Source: Chlorokybus atmophyticus (Eukaryota; Streptophyta; Chlorokybophyceae; Chlorokybales; Chlorokybaceae). From it: 64,000 bases of DNA. The notes beneath the pieces are model-generated. The model saw nothing but the letters and a program-made list of their open reading frames with translations, was not told the origin of the DNA and did not search any database. Shown here one piece after another: positions 1-12,286 of the stretch. The DNA is taken from the NCBI GenBank assembly GCA_009103225.1, contig RHPI01000818.1, forward strand, positions 81,205 through 145,204, given 5' to 3'. How positions within the stretch are numbered: position 1 is the stretch's first letter; each line of letters opens with the position of its first letter. The position numbers were made by a program, and so were the translations under genes.

Positions 1-232
1 ACCCGAGTAGCAAGCTGCCGAGTACACCCGCATAACGCTGTGCCAATGCAGTAATGTGAAGTGTGAGACTTGCACACGGCCCGCTATGAGCAGGCGATGG
101 CAAGTATCTAGGTTCTCCCAACCAGCGTACCGTCTTCAGCTCCTCGCAAACGAGCACTTCAAGGCGTTCCATGACATCCTCAGAAACCTCTGCCGCCGCC
201 TCTGACGAGAGGTCGGCGGCAGCGTCCTGCAT
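1..232 (-). CDS. 5' end of an unidentified gene (partial)
   Basis: An ATG at 232 opens a reading frame that runs leftward. The first 34 codons are acidic and alanine-rich (MQDAAADLSSEAAAEV, then ...LEVLVCEELKT) and look coding. A possible splice donor (GTACGC) follows at 130-125, so the first exon would be 131-232; the frame also stays open without splicing to the window edge. The gene leaves the window, so neither the family nor the rest of the protein can be judged. A G-box and a telo-box lie 150-180 bp upstream, as at other gene starts here. I see no recognisable domain. The call is based only on composition, start codon and promoter context. Confidence 0.35.
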   Translation of the reverse strand, partial: MQDAAADLSSEAAAEVSEDVMERLEVLVCEELKTVRWLGEPRYLPSPAHSGPCASLTLHITALAQRYAGVLGSLLLG

Positions 233-480
233 GCTGCGAGCTCTCAGGCTACAAAAGCGCACACTGCTACAACAGTGATGGCAACTTCGCGGCGGTCGCA
301 ACTTTTCCTCCGCCTTCTGACTACCTCCTTCTCCTCCTCCTCCTCCTTCTCCTCCTCGCCGCCGCCACCGCCGCCGAAGGCGGTGCCACGTGGCGGAAGC
401 GGGTAGGGTTTAAGCAATCTTCCCGCCCTTTTTGAATTCGTATGCGCTGGGCCTTTCTCACCGGTCAGCAAACATGCGGT
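233..480. promoter_or_regulatory. Promoter with G-box and telo-box
   Basis: Upstream of the leftward start at 232 there is a perfect 10-bp palindrome GCCACGTGGC (385-394), a plant-type G-box, and TAGGGTTT (404-411), a telo-box. A CT/TCC-rich tract fills about 307-357. The same two motifs recur at other gene starts in this window, which supports a promoter role. The binding proteins are inferred from plant knowledge. Confidence 0.45.
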
Positions 481-1286
481 GAGCCCTGGGCTGCAAAGTC
501 TGTCACCAGCTTGGTCAAACTACATGAAATCCCTGCGTTGAAGCATTTCGAGAAACATAATAGTATAATGAAGGGCGGAACACAGGCATAATTAGCTGTC
601 ACACCTCTTGCAAGTCATTCAGAGATTATGCAACATTATTACTGATGTTGAATGTCGAAATGTGTGATGGCATGCAATTCGTTGCTGGTTGAAGTAAACC
701 ATTAATCACATAAAAGATGCATTCAAGCAAGCCCCTAGGATGCTGTATGCAAGCACACAAGCAGTTATCAGGTAGTATGCAAGTTGCATAGATTAAGCGG
801 GGGCCAAGATGAAGCTTACACAACAACAACATGAACGTATGTTATATCGGTACCCTTCGTGGAGAATACCACCCCATCAAACAAATGATGAACAGTGATA
901 TGTACTCGCAATTGTGCCTAATGAAATCTGTTTGGTCTGTTTGTCTGTTGTAGTTATTATTGAAGAGAGACTTGTGAAAAACTTTGACGATGAAGGTCTC
1001 ACTCATGCGCATCTTAGCACGAGAACGCATGTGAGCAAGCACCTTACATTTTAAAAGCAAATAGCTAGCCACGAGTACCATATAGAAAGTTTGAGGCACA
1101 ACGGTTCTCTTGCACTTGTGATAATTAACAGGTTGCAAGCGACAACTTGTCGCGACATGGCATGTGCAAGCTATGCTGGCGTCACTCATATCAGGTAGAA
1201 CATTGCAAATCTCCACATGTCACAATACCCACTCCCGACCCTGAACACGACCATGTTGCAAACATGCGCGTGCCATCAAGGAATGC
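481..1286. other. Intergenic / 3' flank, no gene seen
   Basis: This 0.8-kb stretch lies between the promoter of the leftmost gene and the stop codon of the ALADIN gene. It probably includes the ALADIN 3' UTR at its right end. No reading frame with splice-compatible neighbours or recognisable protein similarity was found on either strand. Confidence 0.4.
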
Positions 1287-3979
1287 TTACACACCCCTAT
1301 GGAACAACGGGTAGAAAGTCACCAGCCCTGTGGTCCAGCAAACTGCCAACACAGCACCCTTTGGTGCATCAGACTGGAACGCTAGCAACGACGGCTTGGC
1401 GCCCCTGGGCCCGCGGATGTAGCCAATTAGCAGGGTGGTCACGACAGGCGTGTGGCGTGTTTGATAAAGCGCTACCACTTCTGTGCCCACCCCACTTCCG
1501 CTGAAAGCCACTGCCAATCGGTCTCCGTGCCTGTCCCACGCCAACAGGCGTACAGCAGACAGCTGGCACTTGCCAGTGTCATCAGAAAAGTGTACAGCAA
1601 GCTCAGTAAACTCCAACGGAAGCAGGAGCGCTTCCAGGGCGGGAGGATCGCGTGAGAAGTGAAGCGCGCCCAGTTGAAGTGATTGGACTGCGAGCAGGGC
1701 CATTCGTCCATCCGGCGCCCATTGCACTGATACTAGCGCGCCACCGTTGGACCATTTCTCTGAAGTCCAGCTTCTTGTTTCCCATATGCGGAATGTGCCA
1801 TCAACATGACCACTGATGAGGTAATCACCTGGTCATCACAACACGCTCATCTCATCATACTTCAGAAAGCCATGCATAGATGATGCTGACAGACGGATCG
1901 GTCACAAGCAGGTCTTAGCTCTCACCTTGAGGTGACCATTCAAGCAAATGTATGCCTGCAAATGCTTGGCGAACTCGAGCAGCCTCTCTGCAAGATACGT
2001 CCCAAATCACAATGGTGGGGCTCCTGACGGACGCAGTGGCCAGCAAACGCCCGCATGGACTCCAGCAGAGCGCCGTTACCTGCAACCGTCTTTGCCAACA
2101 ACTTATGAAGTGCTAGAGCTGCGATGCATCATGCTCTGTTAACCTGATAACCAAGGTTCAAGTTCAATAGCAAAGCGCATTGCGGGATGAACGGGGTGTT
2201 TGGAGCTCACTGTGAAGTGCGCTAGTTACCTGAAGCAATGCAAGAACTCCATGGATGCATCAGCAGTGCGCCCTCGCCTACGCATGGCTCCCCCAGCTAG
2301 GGACACCTGCCAGAGGCACACTCCTTCCCGACAACCTACCGCCACTGTGGCAGCCGCATGCGGCCTCCACGCCACGATTGTAACCTCCCGCTGCAGTTTG
2401 TGCACCAAGGTTGCAGGGCCTGCGAGGTCCCCCAGTCTCAATGCAGCTTGCCAAGCTCAACCTAGAATCAACAACCTAGCATTATGCGCACAACACGCTG
2501 TAAGCTGTTTCGTCTCGCATGCAGTAGGCCACAGCTTACTTGAACTTGCTTGCTCAAGGTCGTAGAGGAGCACTGGGTCTGCCGTTGCTGGACATATTGC
2601 CAGTCGTAGCTGGTGTGGATGCCAAGCCATAGCCCTTGCAACCCCGGATGATCCATCACTCTGCGGTTGCACCACGGGTCAGCAATTGGAGGAGTTTTGT
2701 CAATAACAGCAAGCTCTACTTGACTTGTGAGTGCATGTCAGCGCTGGTGAGTATTTGGTCACAAAGCTGTGCGACCATGTTGACAATGTCGATTGAGCAG
2801 CATACCAGCTTGGATTGTGAGTCCACAGCCTTGCCAATAACAGAAGACCACCAGCTCACGACGCTGCCAGCTGTGCTACTTGCGTAGGATGCCGCTGTTT
2901 GCCAGATTGAGGGTCCCAACTCTCTACCCACATTGCTCGCGTTTTGCAGCACGCGCTCTGCTTGAGACCTTTGCTGTTCAGCTTGACTGCGCTCACCTGA
3001 CTCCACCACTTCCTCTGCATTGGGTTCAACCCTTACGACCGGTGAGCGCACACGAGTGACTTGCGGCTGAATGCCTTCACCAAGCTTGATTTCCGGGAAC
3101 TGAACCACCTGAGGAGTGATAATTACACTGTAATTATTACACTGTCGTGTTGCGCACAATATCGACTCTTAATGCAATCCCATTGCAGGCAATGTGTCAG
3201 CATGCACTGGACAAGATCAGCAGGCTTTGGTACAACGCTGTGTACAAAGCAGGAGACGAACCTGTAAAGAGCGGAATGTTTCCCAGTTGGGGTCATCTTT
3301 GCTGCGCACCGTCACTGCAAGAGAGTGGCAATGCAACGAGAATATCACCTTCAAAGTCGCAACACACGTGTGCGCGCGCATGCAGACATGCAGACATGCA
3401 CACACCCACGCAGGCAAGCGTAAAGGCAGGCGCGCGTGCAACGCATTGCCCAGACAGCAGCGCCCGCAGCCACCAAAAGTTTGTTGACTGTGTACGTCAC
3501 AAACATATGAATATATGCATGGCATCCCTGCGATATGCATCTACGCAAACATGAGCTGGCTGCTGCTTGCATGCACATTGTTTCGCAACTTCGTAAGCTG
3601 TGAGAATGATCATCTGCATGAAAACTGGCCCTATGTACAAAGATTTTGCAGCTATAGCCTCCTAAAGAAGCCGAGTATCAACCGCGTAGCAACTATTGAA
3701 AGCTGGCTAGCTGTAGCGGCTACTATGCTTGTTTCTTCTGCAGCAATTAGCCAGCAGAGTCGGCAGTTCAAGCAGCCTATCAAAGGCCGCAGTGCTCTTG
3801 ACATGTTTTTATGTGTGAAAGACAGAAACAGCCTTACGACTAACAACTGAAGCGTTGCTCACAAGGCGGGAGCTAAGCGCATGCACATGGACCCACCCAA
3901 TGCACAGAAGGTTGCACTTACAGAGCTTGCAGTTAACCTCACAAAGCGTCACTTCGTCTTCATCAGGTACAGGACGCAT
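1287..3979 (-). CDS. AAAS: ALADIN-type WD40 nucleoporin
   Basis: Seven exons: 3922-3979, 3262-3314, 2806-3108, 2540-2660, 2230-2419, 1926-2089, 1287-1828 (476 aa; the human protein is about 546). ALADIN is a scaffold nucleoporin of the nuclear pore, anchored through the membrane protein NDC1. The translation follows the family in order: an N-terminal EVTLCEVN block, then WD40 blades with MAWHPHQLRLAIC, LQREVTIVAWRP, VTALCWSPCGRLLATAS, YLISGHVDGTFRIWE and VSVQWAPDGR, and the family's C-terminal GYIRGPRGAKPSLLAFQ...VCWTTGLV. The protein stops soon after this and lacks the long proline-rich tail of animals. The exon with VTALCWSP begins at the acceptor GGCAAAG, which keeps phase; the nearer TGCAG would create a stop. 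Intron 1 (about 0.6 kb, 3315-3921) is CA/TG-rich. The gene is head-to-head with ATG3. Confidence 0.92.
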
Positions 3980-4912
3980 GACAACAGCAAAGCCACCCTA
4001 TGCCCCAACACCTATCTTTTAGCTTTCCTCCGCCTCCTTTCCGTCGCCGCCACATTCACACAGACATGGCTGGCTACCACCTTCTGGCGCCAAACAGCGT
4101 AACCCGAACACGCTCACAGTAGCCGGAACACGCTCGCTGCTTTACATGAAACGCTCGTTGAATGCTTCAAACAGGGGTATTGCAGCGCGTAATGAAATTG
4201 GGTTACGCGAGAAGAGGAGACGTCGCCGAGATACGCTCGCCTGCTTCTGCTGCTGCTGGGGCGGAGATGTGGGTGACAGTGTCGTTGCCATGGGCGGCGA
4301 GTTGTGCAAAGCGGAAGTGTCGAGTGGCTGAATCTCCTATCCAAAGACTTGCTGAACACGCTGTTTCAGTGAACAGGTTTCTTCAACAGCTAGATTTTGT
4401 CGCGATTGTTGTCCGGCAGGAGGCCAGGAGGAGTGGCCAGGTGCCGGCGTTGCTGTCTGCCCCAGCAGGCTGTCAAGTTGCCGGCGGCGGGCTTGCTGTT
4501 AGGGATTGAGTGACCAAGCTGTGATAGGTTTTACAGCAAGCTAGCGTTGACTCCGACGGGTCAGTGGCCGGCAGCGATCCTGACAGGTGCTTGTACTGCT
4601 GCCTGGATTCCGCTTGGTCTCAACGTGTTGCTTTGGTCATTCGCAAGGTTGAAAAGGAGTTGTTTAGTGTTTTTGTAACTGTTCTGCGTCAGTAATCTGC
4701 TCATGTGTTGCCACAAGCTCATTGTATAGCTAACTGTAGTGCAGTGGGCCATCGCCTTGCCAGCAGTACATCTGCACACCAGCTCTCTGCGCAGAATTCT
4801 TGCTTGTATACAGTGCTACTTTCTCAAACACTAGCATCTGCACAGTGTGTTAGTTCACCACGACGGTCAAAGCACCTAAACTAGTTGCTTTGCAGGTCAC
4901 GTGGGTAGCGCA
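3980..4912. promoter_or_regulatory. Divergent intergenic region ALADIN/ATG3
   Basis: 0.93 kb between two start codons pointing away from each other. It must hold both 5' UTRs and promoters. A TCACGTGG motif (about 4898-4905) lies just before the ATG3 start. No coding exon was recognised. TGCAG sites near 4891-4895 could be the acceptor of a 5'-UTR intron of ATG3. Confidence 0.4.
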
Positions 4913-6825
4913 ATGAAAGCCTTTTTGCACAGCAAGTTCAAGGCTGCTGCAGAGTATGTGTTGCCAGTTCAGACCACTTCCACGCTTCGGCACGATGGCA
5001 AGCTCACACCCGAAGAGTTTGTAGCTGCAGGGGATGCACTCGTGTTCAAGTGTCCCACATGGTCCTGGTGAGTCACTTCAGGCATCAGTCATCCGAGAGC
5101 ACGTGTTTACAGGGCCAACATTGTTCCAATTGTGCTGTAGCGTGCAACACATGCTTCACAAAGCACAAACTACTGACGCATCAATCTCGCTGACATGCAA
5201 CGGGCGCACCATATTGCGTATTGTGCATGTGCTGATGTCATTTAGTGTTGTATGGTTGCCAGGGAGGGCTGCAGTGATCCAAACCGGAGAAATCCCCACT
5301 TCCCAAACAAGAAACAGTACCTCATAACCAGAAACGGTAAGTACACTGTTCACTCTACGCATCGCGCACGGTTGTTCATGCTGCAATGGTGGCACATCAT
5401 TGCCAGCTGTGTCCAGTGCCCTGCAAGCGACGAGCTAGCTCTCTCGAAGACGACTACAACGCTGGTGGTGGCGAGCAACTCGTTGAAGATGAGTGGCTTG
5501 CAACAGCAGCATTGCGGTCAGGTACCAGGCGCTAGACTTATTAATTCTGAGTTGCAGTGGCAGCGCCATGCGCGCATCAATAGCAATGCAGCCAACATGG
5601 ACTTCGCTGTGGGTTGTATGCGAGTCAAGGCATGTGCTTGCAAGTCAGTGACACACTCATGTGGTTTGGGTGTTGTCCAGACACCAACGGGGATGAGTCC
5701 ATTCCCTCAATGGACGGCAGCGCGTTGTCTGAGACCAAAGCAGTTGCGGTAGCTGAACCTGTTGCAGTGACGGCAAATGCAGAAGAGGAAGAAGTACCTG
5801 ATATGGACGAATACGTAGACAATGGTGTTATTGAAGATGATGAGGTAAAGCTGGTGGTGCAAAGCAAATTGCAGCAGTTTGCATCCCCACTGCAACCCTG
5901 CGTGCTGTTTGTGAGCCGCTTGTCGGTTGCAGGCTACGTTGTCTGCAGACTTGCTGCGCGCGGTGGAACCAGAAGACAACATCTTGCACACAAGGACCTA
6001 TGACATCACCATAACGTAATGCAATTTGCTCTGTAACTTGACGATGCGACAACAACCAGAAATTGTTTGGGTGAAGCTGAGTGCTTTCCATGTTTGCAGC
6101 TGGGACAAGTATTATGCAGTGCCGCGCATCTGGCTGTTCGGTTATGATGAGGTATGTTGGCAATGCAGACGATCGACGAGCTGCTTGGTAACAATCCTGG
6201 TAGTTGACATTGCCATGTTGGGATGTCAACAACAAGCATTTTTGGCAATTGTTGCTTAACTGCCACCAGGCTGGCATTGAGGCATGCGTCCACTGATAGC
6301 TTGCATGACGGTTGCAGCACAGGACCCCATTGAGGTCCGAACAAATTTTTGAAGATGTCATACAAGACCATGCAAACAAGACGGTGAGCGCATTATGCTG
6401 TGCAATTGATGTGATCACAAGCAGGTGCAGGAGTCGAATTCACATGCAGCCGTGTTGCCGCAGCCGGTACCAATACCATGTGCTTGCTCGGTTGCAGGTG
6501 ACTGCAGAAATGCATCCTTTCATACCATACCCGCACGCATCAGTACATCCTTGCAACCACAGCAATGTCATGAAGAAGATTATCGCCGTGTTGTCACAGC
6601 GCGGGGCTGAGCTGCAAGCAGACAAGTAAGTCATGCGCTTGAGGAAACCCAAGTGTCCCTGAAGCGCGCCTTCAGGCCATAGCACGCTGTGCAGGTCAAC
6701 TTACACAATGGTTGTGCGTATGCAGTTACATGTTCATCTTTCTCAAGTTCATTGCGTCTGTGGTACCAACCATAGAGTATGACTACACCGTTCATGTTGA
6801 CATGAACCCAAACAGCGGCCGCTGA
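4913..6825 (+). CDS. ATG3: Autophagy E2-like enzyme ATG3
   Basis: Nine exons: 4913-5067, 5263-5336, 5417-5521, 5681-5844, 5933-6015, 6100-6151, 6318-6383, 6498-6625, 6726-6825 (308 aa, the usual family length). ATG3 is the E2-like enzyme that receives ATG8 from ATG7 and transfers it to phosphatidylethanolamine on autophagic membranes. Visible hallmarks: the N-terminal amphipathic start ([10 protein letters not shown]), [22 protein letters not shown], a long acidic flexible region (encoded around 5681-5844), [22 protein letters not shown], the WLFGYDE strand, and the catalytic [14 protein letters not shown] with Cys at about residue 252. The C-terminus ends [10 protein letters not shown]. All key residues are present, so the enzyme should be active. 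The start is the first ATG and gives the canonical N-terminus. The gene is tail-to-tail with mL46. Confidence 0.96.
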
Positions 6826-7252
6826 CAGCAGGCGATCTTAGTTGATAAATGTAAGCCGTTGTGATAGTACCATGTACAATTCATGTTAGAAGTTTTGTAC
6901 ATAGCATGTTCCCAACCCAGCCTCAGACTGTTAGTTACCTAGCCAATTTGCATTGATGCCTCAGCCAGTCAACAGCGACCGCCAGGCAACCTTCCCAGGC
7001 GATCACTGTTCCAAGTGAAGCTACCTTTAGCAGGATGCCTAGTGGCAATCTTGAGGGGACTTTGCCTTTACGCAAATGCGAGCTGTGAATATAAGTGAGA
7101 GCGTTTATTTCTAAATATATCAGCGAGACACATTCAGAACCCAGCAATCATCCAATGGAGCCCATGCCTGACCGTGTCGACCACTGTGGCTAATTGTTTT
7201 AGGAGTGCGTAGCTGGGAGTAGGATACAACTACGCGAGCATGTATGCGCAAC
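6826..7252. other. Convergent intergenic region ATG3/mL46
   Basis: 427 bp between two stop codons facing each other. It must contain both 3' UTRs and polyadenylation sites. No extra coding exon is seen. I could not assign a polyadenylation signal with confidence. Confidence 0.4.
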
Positions 7253-9016
7253 CTATAGTAACTGCGCATGCAAAGAAGCCTGTCTCCTGTCCTCCAAAAA
7301 CTCAGCTGTCTCTTCACGAGTCACCCACGCGTACTCCGACAGATGCGGCAACAGACGCAACTTGGTTGTCCAGACGTCAAGCAGTTGTGCTCGGTAAAAG
7401 AATGTCTGTCACTCACAGACAGCTGTCAGCACAGTCTGTCCTCTGTGTCTCTCAGCAAAGTGCCTCTTTGGGCAACCCAAGGCTAACACGAACAACATTG
7501 TGTTGTAGGCATGCTAACCTGTTGACATGCCAGCACTTGGGCCCAACTCGACAAGGCAAACAGCATGCTGAATGCATGCACAGTGCATGCAGTGTGGCTG
7601 TTGATGGCTGAGGTGCATCAGCTTACCATGTCTTTATGTGCTTGCTCGCCGTCCTCGTGCACAAAATGCCCACAAGGAGCATTGCCAATAAAGTACGCGT
7701 CAGCAGATGTGCCAACTGCATCTCTCAATGCACGCTCTGCTGCCTGCAAAAGTTGGCACAGCGTGTGTAAGACGGGTTGGATGTACATGGAGCCCAACAG
7801 CATCCATTGCTAACCTGGCGCATGGTTTCAGCAGGCCTGTGCTCCGTGAAAGGGAAGTGCCACTGATTATAAGGTGGTCTCGACCCGCGCACAACTAGGT
7901 ATAACCTCTCTGCTAGAGCCCGGTTCAGAGACCTAACAAACGGATACAAGCATTGGCTTTAGCCCACTATATCGACCACCAATGCTTACACTCACAGTGA
8001 GCCAACAATTGCAAGGTTTGCAAAGGGTGAGGCTGGTTGCTCACCTAGCAACTTACTTGGTGTTCTTGTTATGGTCGTCTTCTGTGACACGCGGGGCGGG
8101 CTCGTACACATCTTCCGGCCCCAAACTACATTACACGCACACCGCACAAGCAAGCATAAGTGCGCTAGTAAAGGGGTGGGAATACTTCAGCATGCCTGAG
8201 GGCAACGCAGACTATGCTACTCTACATGCTTGCGCGCACGTGGCTGTGTGCAAGTAAACCACGCTTACGCAAAGCTTGGTGGCTTGGTAAGCTCTTCCGG
8301 CAGCCGCTTGTACTTGGGGGCTTGCAACTCCGCTCTGCATTAATCACCCATGAGCAGCTGTCAATGCATGTGCCAAACAGACATCACACTGCTCTTGAGA
8401 CGTTGCTTATGCATCAATTTAATGGCATTGACATTGACATGTTTCACAAAAAGCCTACACCTCACACGTCCATGTTAACTGACACACTCCACCCAATATG
8501 CAAAAGCTCATTGGAAAAGCTGAAATACAAGACACAATGCAAGCAGAGACATGCATATGGTGCAACTCAGTAACAAGCATGCGTAAGCTGTCTATGTGCG
8601 TAGCTGCAATGGCCACCAAGCATATACACGGCTCACGGCTAAGCCCACACCTACGCAAATATTGCACACATTCAATGCTGTTGACATCAAACTCAAGGTG
8701 TGAATTGTTGCTGGTCAGTAATGCTACACTCACACCCTGCTCGTGCCTGACATGTAGGCTGCGTCCACTGCTACCACACACATCAAAGTACATGTAAAGA
8801 GCTGCAACTAAAAGGAGCACACACAATCGCTTACGCCCACTGCTTGTACTCCTCTTCCCACTGCGGCGGGTCCCTCATGACCACAGGCAGTCGCTCCAGA
8901 ATGCAAGCTGCCAGCAGGCGCCCGTGCGGCTCAGCAGCAGCAACCGACTTGCTCGCCGTGCTGGCCGCAGCGGTCGCCAGCCCACGCGGCAGCCACCCGG
9001 CAATCCGCCTCATCAT
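7253..9016 (-). CDS. MRPL46: Mitochondrial large-subunit ribosomal protein mL46
   Basis: Six exons: 8835-9016, 8269-8334, 8057-8125, 7815-7932, 7627-7743, 7253-7405 (234 aa). mL46 is a Nudix-fold protein of the mitochondrial large ribosomal subunit. The translation starts MMRRIAGWLPRGLATAAA, a typical basic mitochondrial presequence, then LLAACILERLPVV (the first conserved block), PRVTEDDHNKNTKSLNRAL, ERLYLVVRG, QWHFPFTE, DAYFIGNAPCGHF and YAWVTREETAEFL. The Nudix catalytic glutamates are degenerate in this family, so no hydrolase activity is implied. The frame stays open upstream of 9016, but no ATG in frame precedes it; the only nearby ATG is followed directly by a stop. The promoter is shared with the TFIIIC subunit gene 146 bp away. 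Confidence 0.9.
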
Positions 9017-9162
9017 CCTGCTCTTGCTCCTGCTCCTGCTGCTCCTGCTCGTCGTGCTTCGCCGTCGTCGGCAAGGCGGCGGCGTCTTCAGCGCCGCCGC
9101 CGCCCCTGCCTCCTCGTTTGCCACCGCTTTCACATGCGAGCTTGTTTGAGTAATGGGCTAGT
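9017..9162. promoter_or_regulatory. 146-bp bidirectional promoter mL46/GTF3C6
   Basis: Only 146 bp separate two start codons pointing outward, so promoters and 5' UTRs must overlap. The left part is a run of GAGCAG/CTGCTC repeats (about 9017-9060). No telo-box is visible, unlike the other divergent pairs in this window. Confidence 0.5.
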
Positions 9163-10941
9163 ATGGCCAGGCTGAGGGGCGGCGGCGGTGGGGGCGGCGG
9201 CGTAAGACAAGGACGAGGAGGAGATGTAGCAAGAGGTGGAAGAGGTGGGCGGGGTGGTCCGGCGGCTGTGCAGGCAAGCAGCAGTGCGAGTATGCACCAA
9301 CAGTCATGGCTTTGTTGATTTGTCTGCTTGTTTGATCTCTGGTTTGCTGACATGCTTATTTGGCCTGCTCTGCGTGAGTCTACGTCTGTCTGTTAGCGTG
9401 CACGCTGTGTCTAGCTTCAAATTGTGTGAAGCAGCGGTGCAGCGTAGCCTGTGTCACGACAGATGGGAAGCTCGTTGCTGAATATGTTCAACGAAAGCTG
9501 CCGTTCATTCAGCTTGACTGCGAAGCACTTCACGGCTTGCCTGGGTGACACACGCTGCCCTTGATCAGTGCTTACATCAATGACCCAACTGCAAATGTTT
9601 TTCTTCCAGGTCTTGAAACAAACACATACACCCCATTATAACACATGCACTATCTGTGTTTAGGGTGCTGGCAGGCAGCAGCATAGAGGCCGGTCTTCAG
9701 CCAGGCGCAATAGCAGGCCACCTCGTCGTGGAGGGTTGAGCCGAGGGGTAACCAGGCCACAAGCTGAGGGTGCAGTGGGAGGCTTTACCCAAAGGGTTGC
9801 ATTGCAAGCAGCAACACCTTTACCAGCACCACCTGCATTGCTGCCGGTTCGCCGACAGCAACCTGAGAGTGACGACAGCGAGTATGAGTATGAGGACGAG
9901 TACGTTGTGGTTGACTTGGGAGTGGAGTTAGGCGCTGCGGGACTCAGCAGCTTCAACAAGTATCAACTAGCGGTGGGTACGTTCTGTCGTGCACACGTAT
10001 GCATGCGCGCATGCGTGTGCATATGCGGGCATCTGCAATGCACCTGTGGGCTCGTGTGATGATGAATGCGCCTTCGCATGTGAGTGCATCATACGAGTGC
10101 ACACCTGCGCACGTGTGTGGCCATGCGCGTGTGCGTGTATGTTGGTCACATGCGTAGTAGTAGTTATCAGTGATTATATTCGGTTGACCGAAAAGCTGCT
10201 GGAGACAGCTTGTTGTTCAACGTGCAGTTCAGTCATGACAATCAGAGCACGTACTTGGCATTTTGTGGCTGTGGCTGGTGATGACGTTATCTCAGTAAGC
10301 TGCATGTGGGACCCTGTGCAATGATGGCTGTGAACTTCCGGTCGGTTAGTGGAAATGATTTGCTGTTTGACAGCTTCGGCTGACTGACCGTGTGACCGGA
10401 GTGCAGGGACTTGACACTTATGCTCCTACGCTAAAGCTCGATGACAAGACCACATTGGTAACGGCCATGGCAACATTGAGCATAACTTGACTCTCACTAC
10501 ACCCCAGATATGCAAGACAACATCATGTCGGACGGTCTGTTTCACAGGTTGGGCAGTGGGAAGACACGCTCGGCACTGTGCTGGTCTTTGAAGATATCAA
10601 TGGTGCGAGTACTCACGCAAGCAGCCATTGCTGTTGGAACCACATGACTCCATAAGTTAAAACAAAACAGTTGCTGTCTCTCAACCATGCGCAACTAGCA
10701 TTCACTTGTATGTCATGCAGAGTCCGCTGCGTCAGCAATGGCAGAGGCAACTCCTGCTGGTGCTGGTGGTGAAGGAAAGTTGCGGTACTTGTGTAAAACA
10801 GAAAAGAGGCTCAGGTTCCGCCGCATTGAGCACATGACAACCACAGCAGCCCCTGTGAACAGGTCCTCGACATCAAGTGGACTTGTTGACGGCGAAGAAA
10901 GCGCACCAACTGATATGGATGAAGCCATCAACACAGCATAG
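9163..10941 (+). CDS. GTF3C6: TFIIIC subunit with triple-barrel domain (GTF3C6-like)
   Basis: Five exons: 9163-9201, 9664-9972, 10407-10457, 10548-10602, 10721-10941 (224 aa). GTF3C6 is the small TFIIIC subunit that works with the promoter-binding complex of RNA polymerase III. An N-terminal RG/RGG-rich, disordered part is followed by an acidic stretch (EYEYEDEYVVVDLG), the strand GLDTYAPTLKLDDKTTL, and the family signature VGQWEDTLGTVLVFED, which matches the tau triple-barrel dimerisation domain. The C-terminal region (LRYLCKTEKRLRFRRI) resembles the short helical tail of the human subunit and is followed by a Ser/Thr/acidic end. Exon 1 encodes only MARLR plus eight glycines and ends at a strong GTAAGA donor. 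Intron 2 (9973-10406) is rich in alternating purine-pyrimidine sequence. Confidence 0.82.
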
Positions 10942-12286
10942 GCCGCGTGAGACGGCTCAAGTTGTCATCAAAGTCCCACCTATCAAGTTGCTCAGCCATG
11001 TCATCATGTATGAAGCGTCATCATAATTCGCGCAGTGTCTTCCAGGTGCACATGCCATCAGCATGCTTGCAACACTTGCTGGCCTAAGTTGAGCCTGTTG
11101 TTGACTCAGACCCAATCCACAGGTGGCACGGAGGACGCACCAAGTGCAAGGCTCACCAAAGGGAGACAATAGCATGACCTCAGCGCTTCAGAATCATCTC
11201 CGCTACCATCATCAAGCGCGACCTTCAATATCCCTCCCAGAAGGGGCTCTCCAGCAGTAATGGTCGCACATAGAGAGAAGGTTGCGCCACTTAGCATGTG
11301 GTTGTTTGACAACTCAAGGATGCCAAGGAGGCATTGTGAAGCTTGGTGTGAGGACCTTGAGGATAATGGCATGTGCTGCTTTTCAAAAGGTAGATGGTCA
11401 ACTTCTATGTACCCCGGCGAAATGCAACAGCACATGCTAATGTTAACCCCTATGGCCCCCCGTCCAAACTTTACAACGCTTCTTTGACACTCTTTTCATG
11501 CGAAGCATCATCGTTTGCATGTCGAACAACATTCAATGCAAAAAGTTGTTTCCATCACATAGCACGTTTAAACATAAAACCCGGAATGCATGCATCAGTC
11601 CCGAGCCCGCAACACAAGATTAGTCCAAGGTTGATTTGCAGCGATGCGAATCAGAGTGCCAACTTTTGCCTAATTGTCCTCCTTAAGACAGACTGCAAGC
11701 TTTGGATAATCAATTCTAAGGATTAATTCTCAGGCAATTCTTTCTTGACGCTTCGAGTCGTCACTGTGGAGTAGCGATGATGATGCTGAGGGAGCCCAAC
11801 CTTCTGCCACTAAGTAGGTTGCTGAGCATTAGCCAGGAGTTTGCAGGATGCGCAACTGCTGACCAGCACAATCCTCTGCCAATTATTATGCAGTCTTGCA
11901 CTCGTTGGTCATTGGCCGTGCTTGGATACCACTTGGAGCTGTACAAAGTGTACGAACTGACACGCGAATGTCTGCCAGACCGCTGCGCGCTGCAATCATG
12001 TGAGCAGCAAGCAAGGTGTGGCTTGTGGCGTTATGCAGATTCATATATCTATGTCAGGGTCGCCATGAAAGTTTGGGCTAGCTTCATCGCTGCGTCATTG
12101 GGTTTAGCTTCATGAGCTGAGCTGCAGTGGGAAGCCTGGTGCTGCTATGCCTGTTATTCAACGTCAAATATTTGCCTGATGACAAATTGCAATATCCGAG
12201 CTGGCAATGCTGTGCGATACATGTGCTAGAGTTATGTTACAGGTGTAGTCAAACTGCGTGCAACGGCCGAATCTAAAAACCAACAT
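10942..12286. other. Convergent intergenic region, no gene assigned
   Basis: 1.3 kb between the stops of the TFIIIC-subunit gene (+) and VPS45 (-). A leftward open stretch at about 11106-11280 has mildly coding-like composition (ILKVALDDGSGDDSEAL) but no start, neighbouring exon or family match that I can support. The rest shows nothing recognisable. Confidence 0.35.

Noticed and set aside
9017-9133. Longer N-terminus for mL46 (39 more residues)
   Set aside because: The frame is open but has no ATG in it. Starting at 9016 gives a normal mitochondrial presequence.
11106-11435. Possible leftward gene between the TFIIIC subunit and VPS45
   Set aside because: Only one coding-like patch, no start, no compatible exon on either side and no family resemblance.
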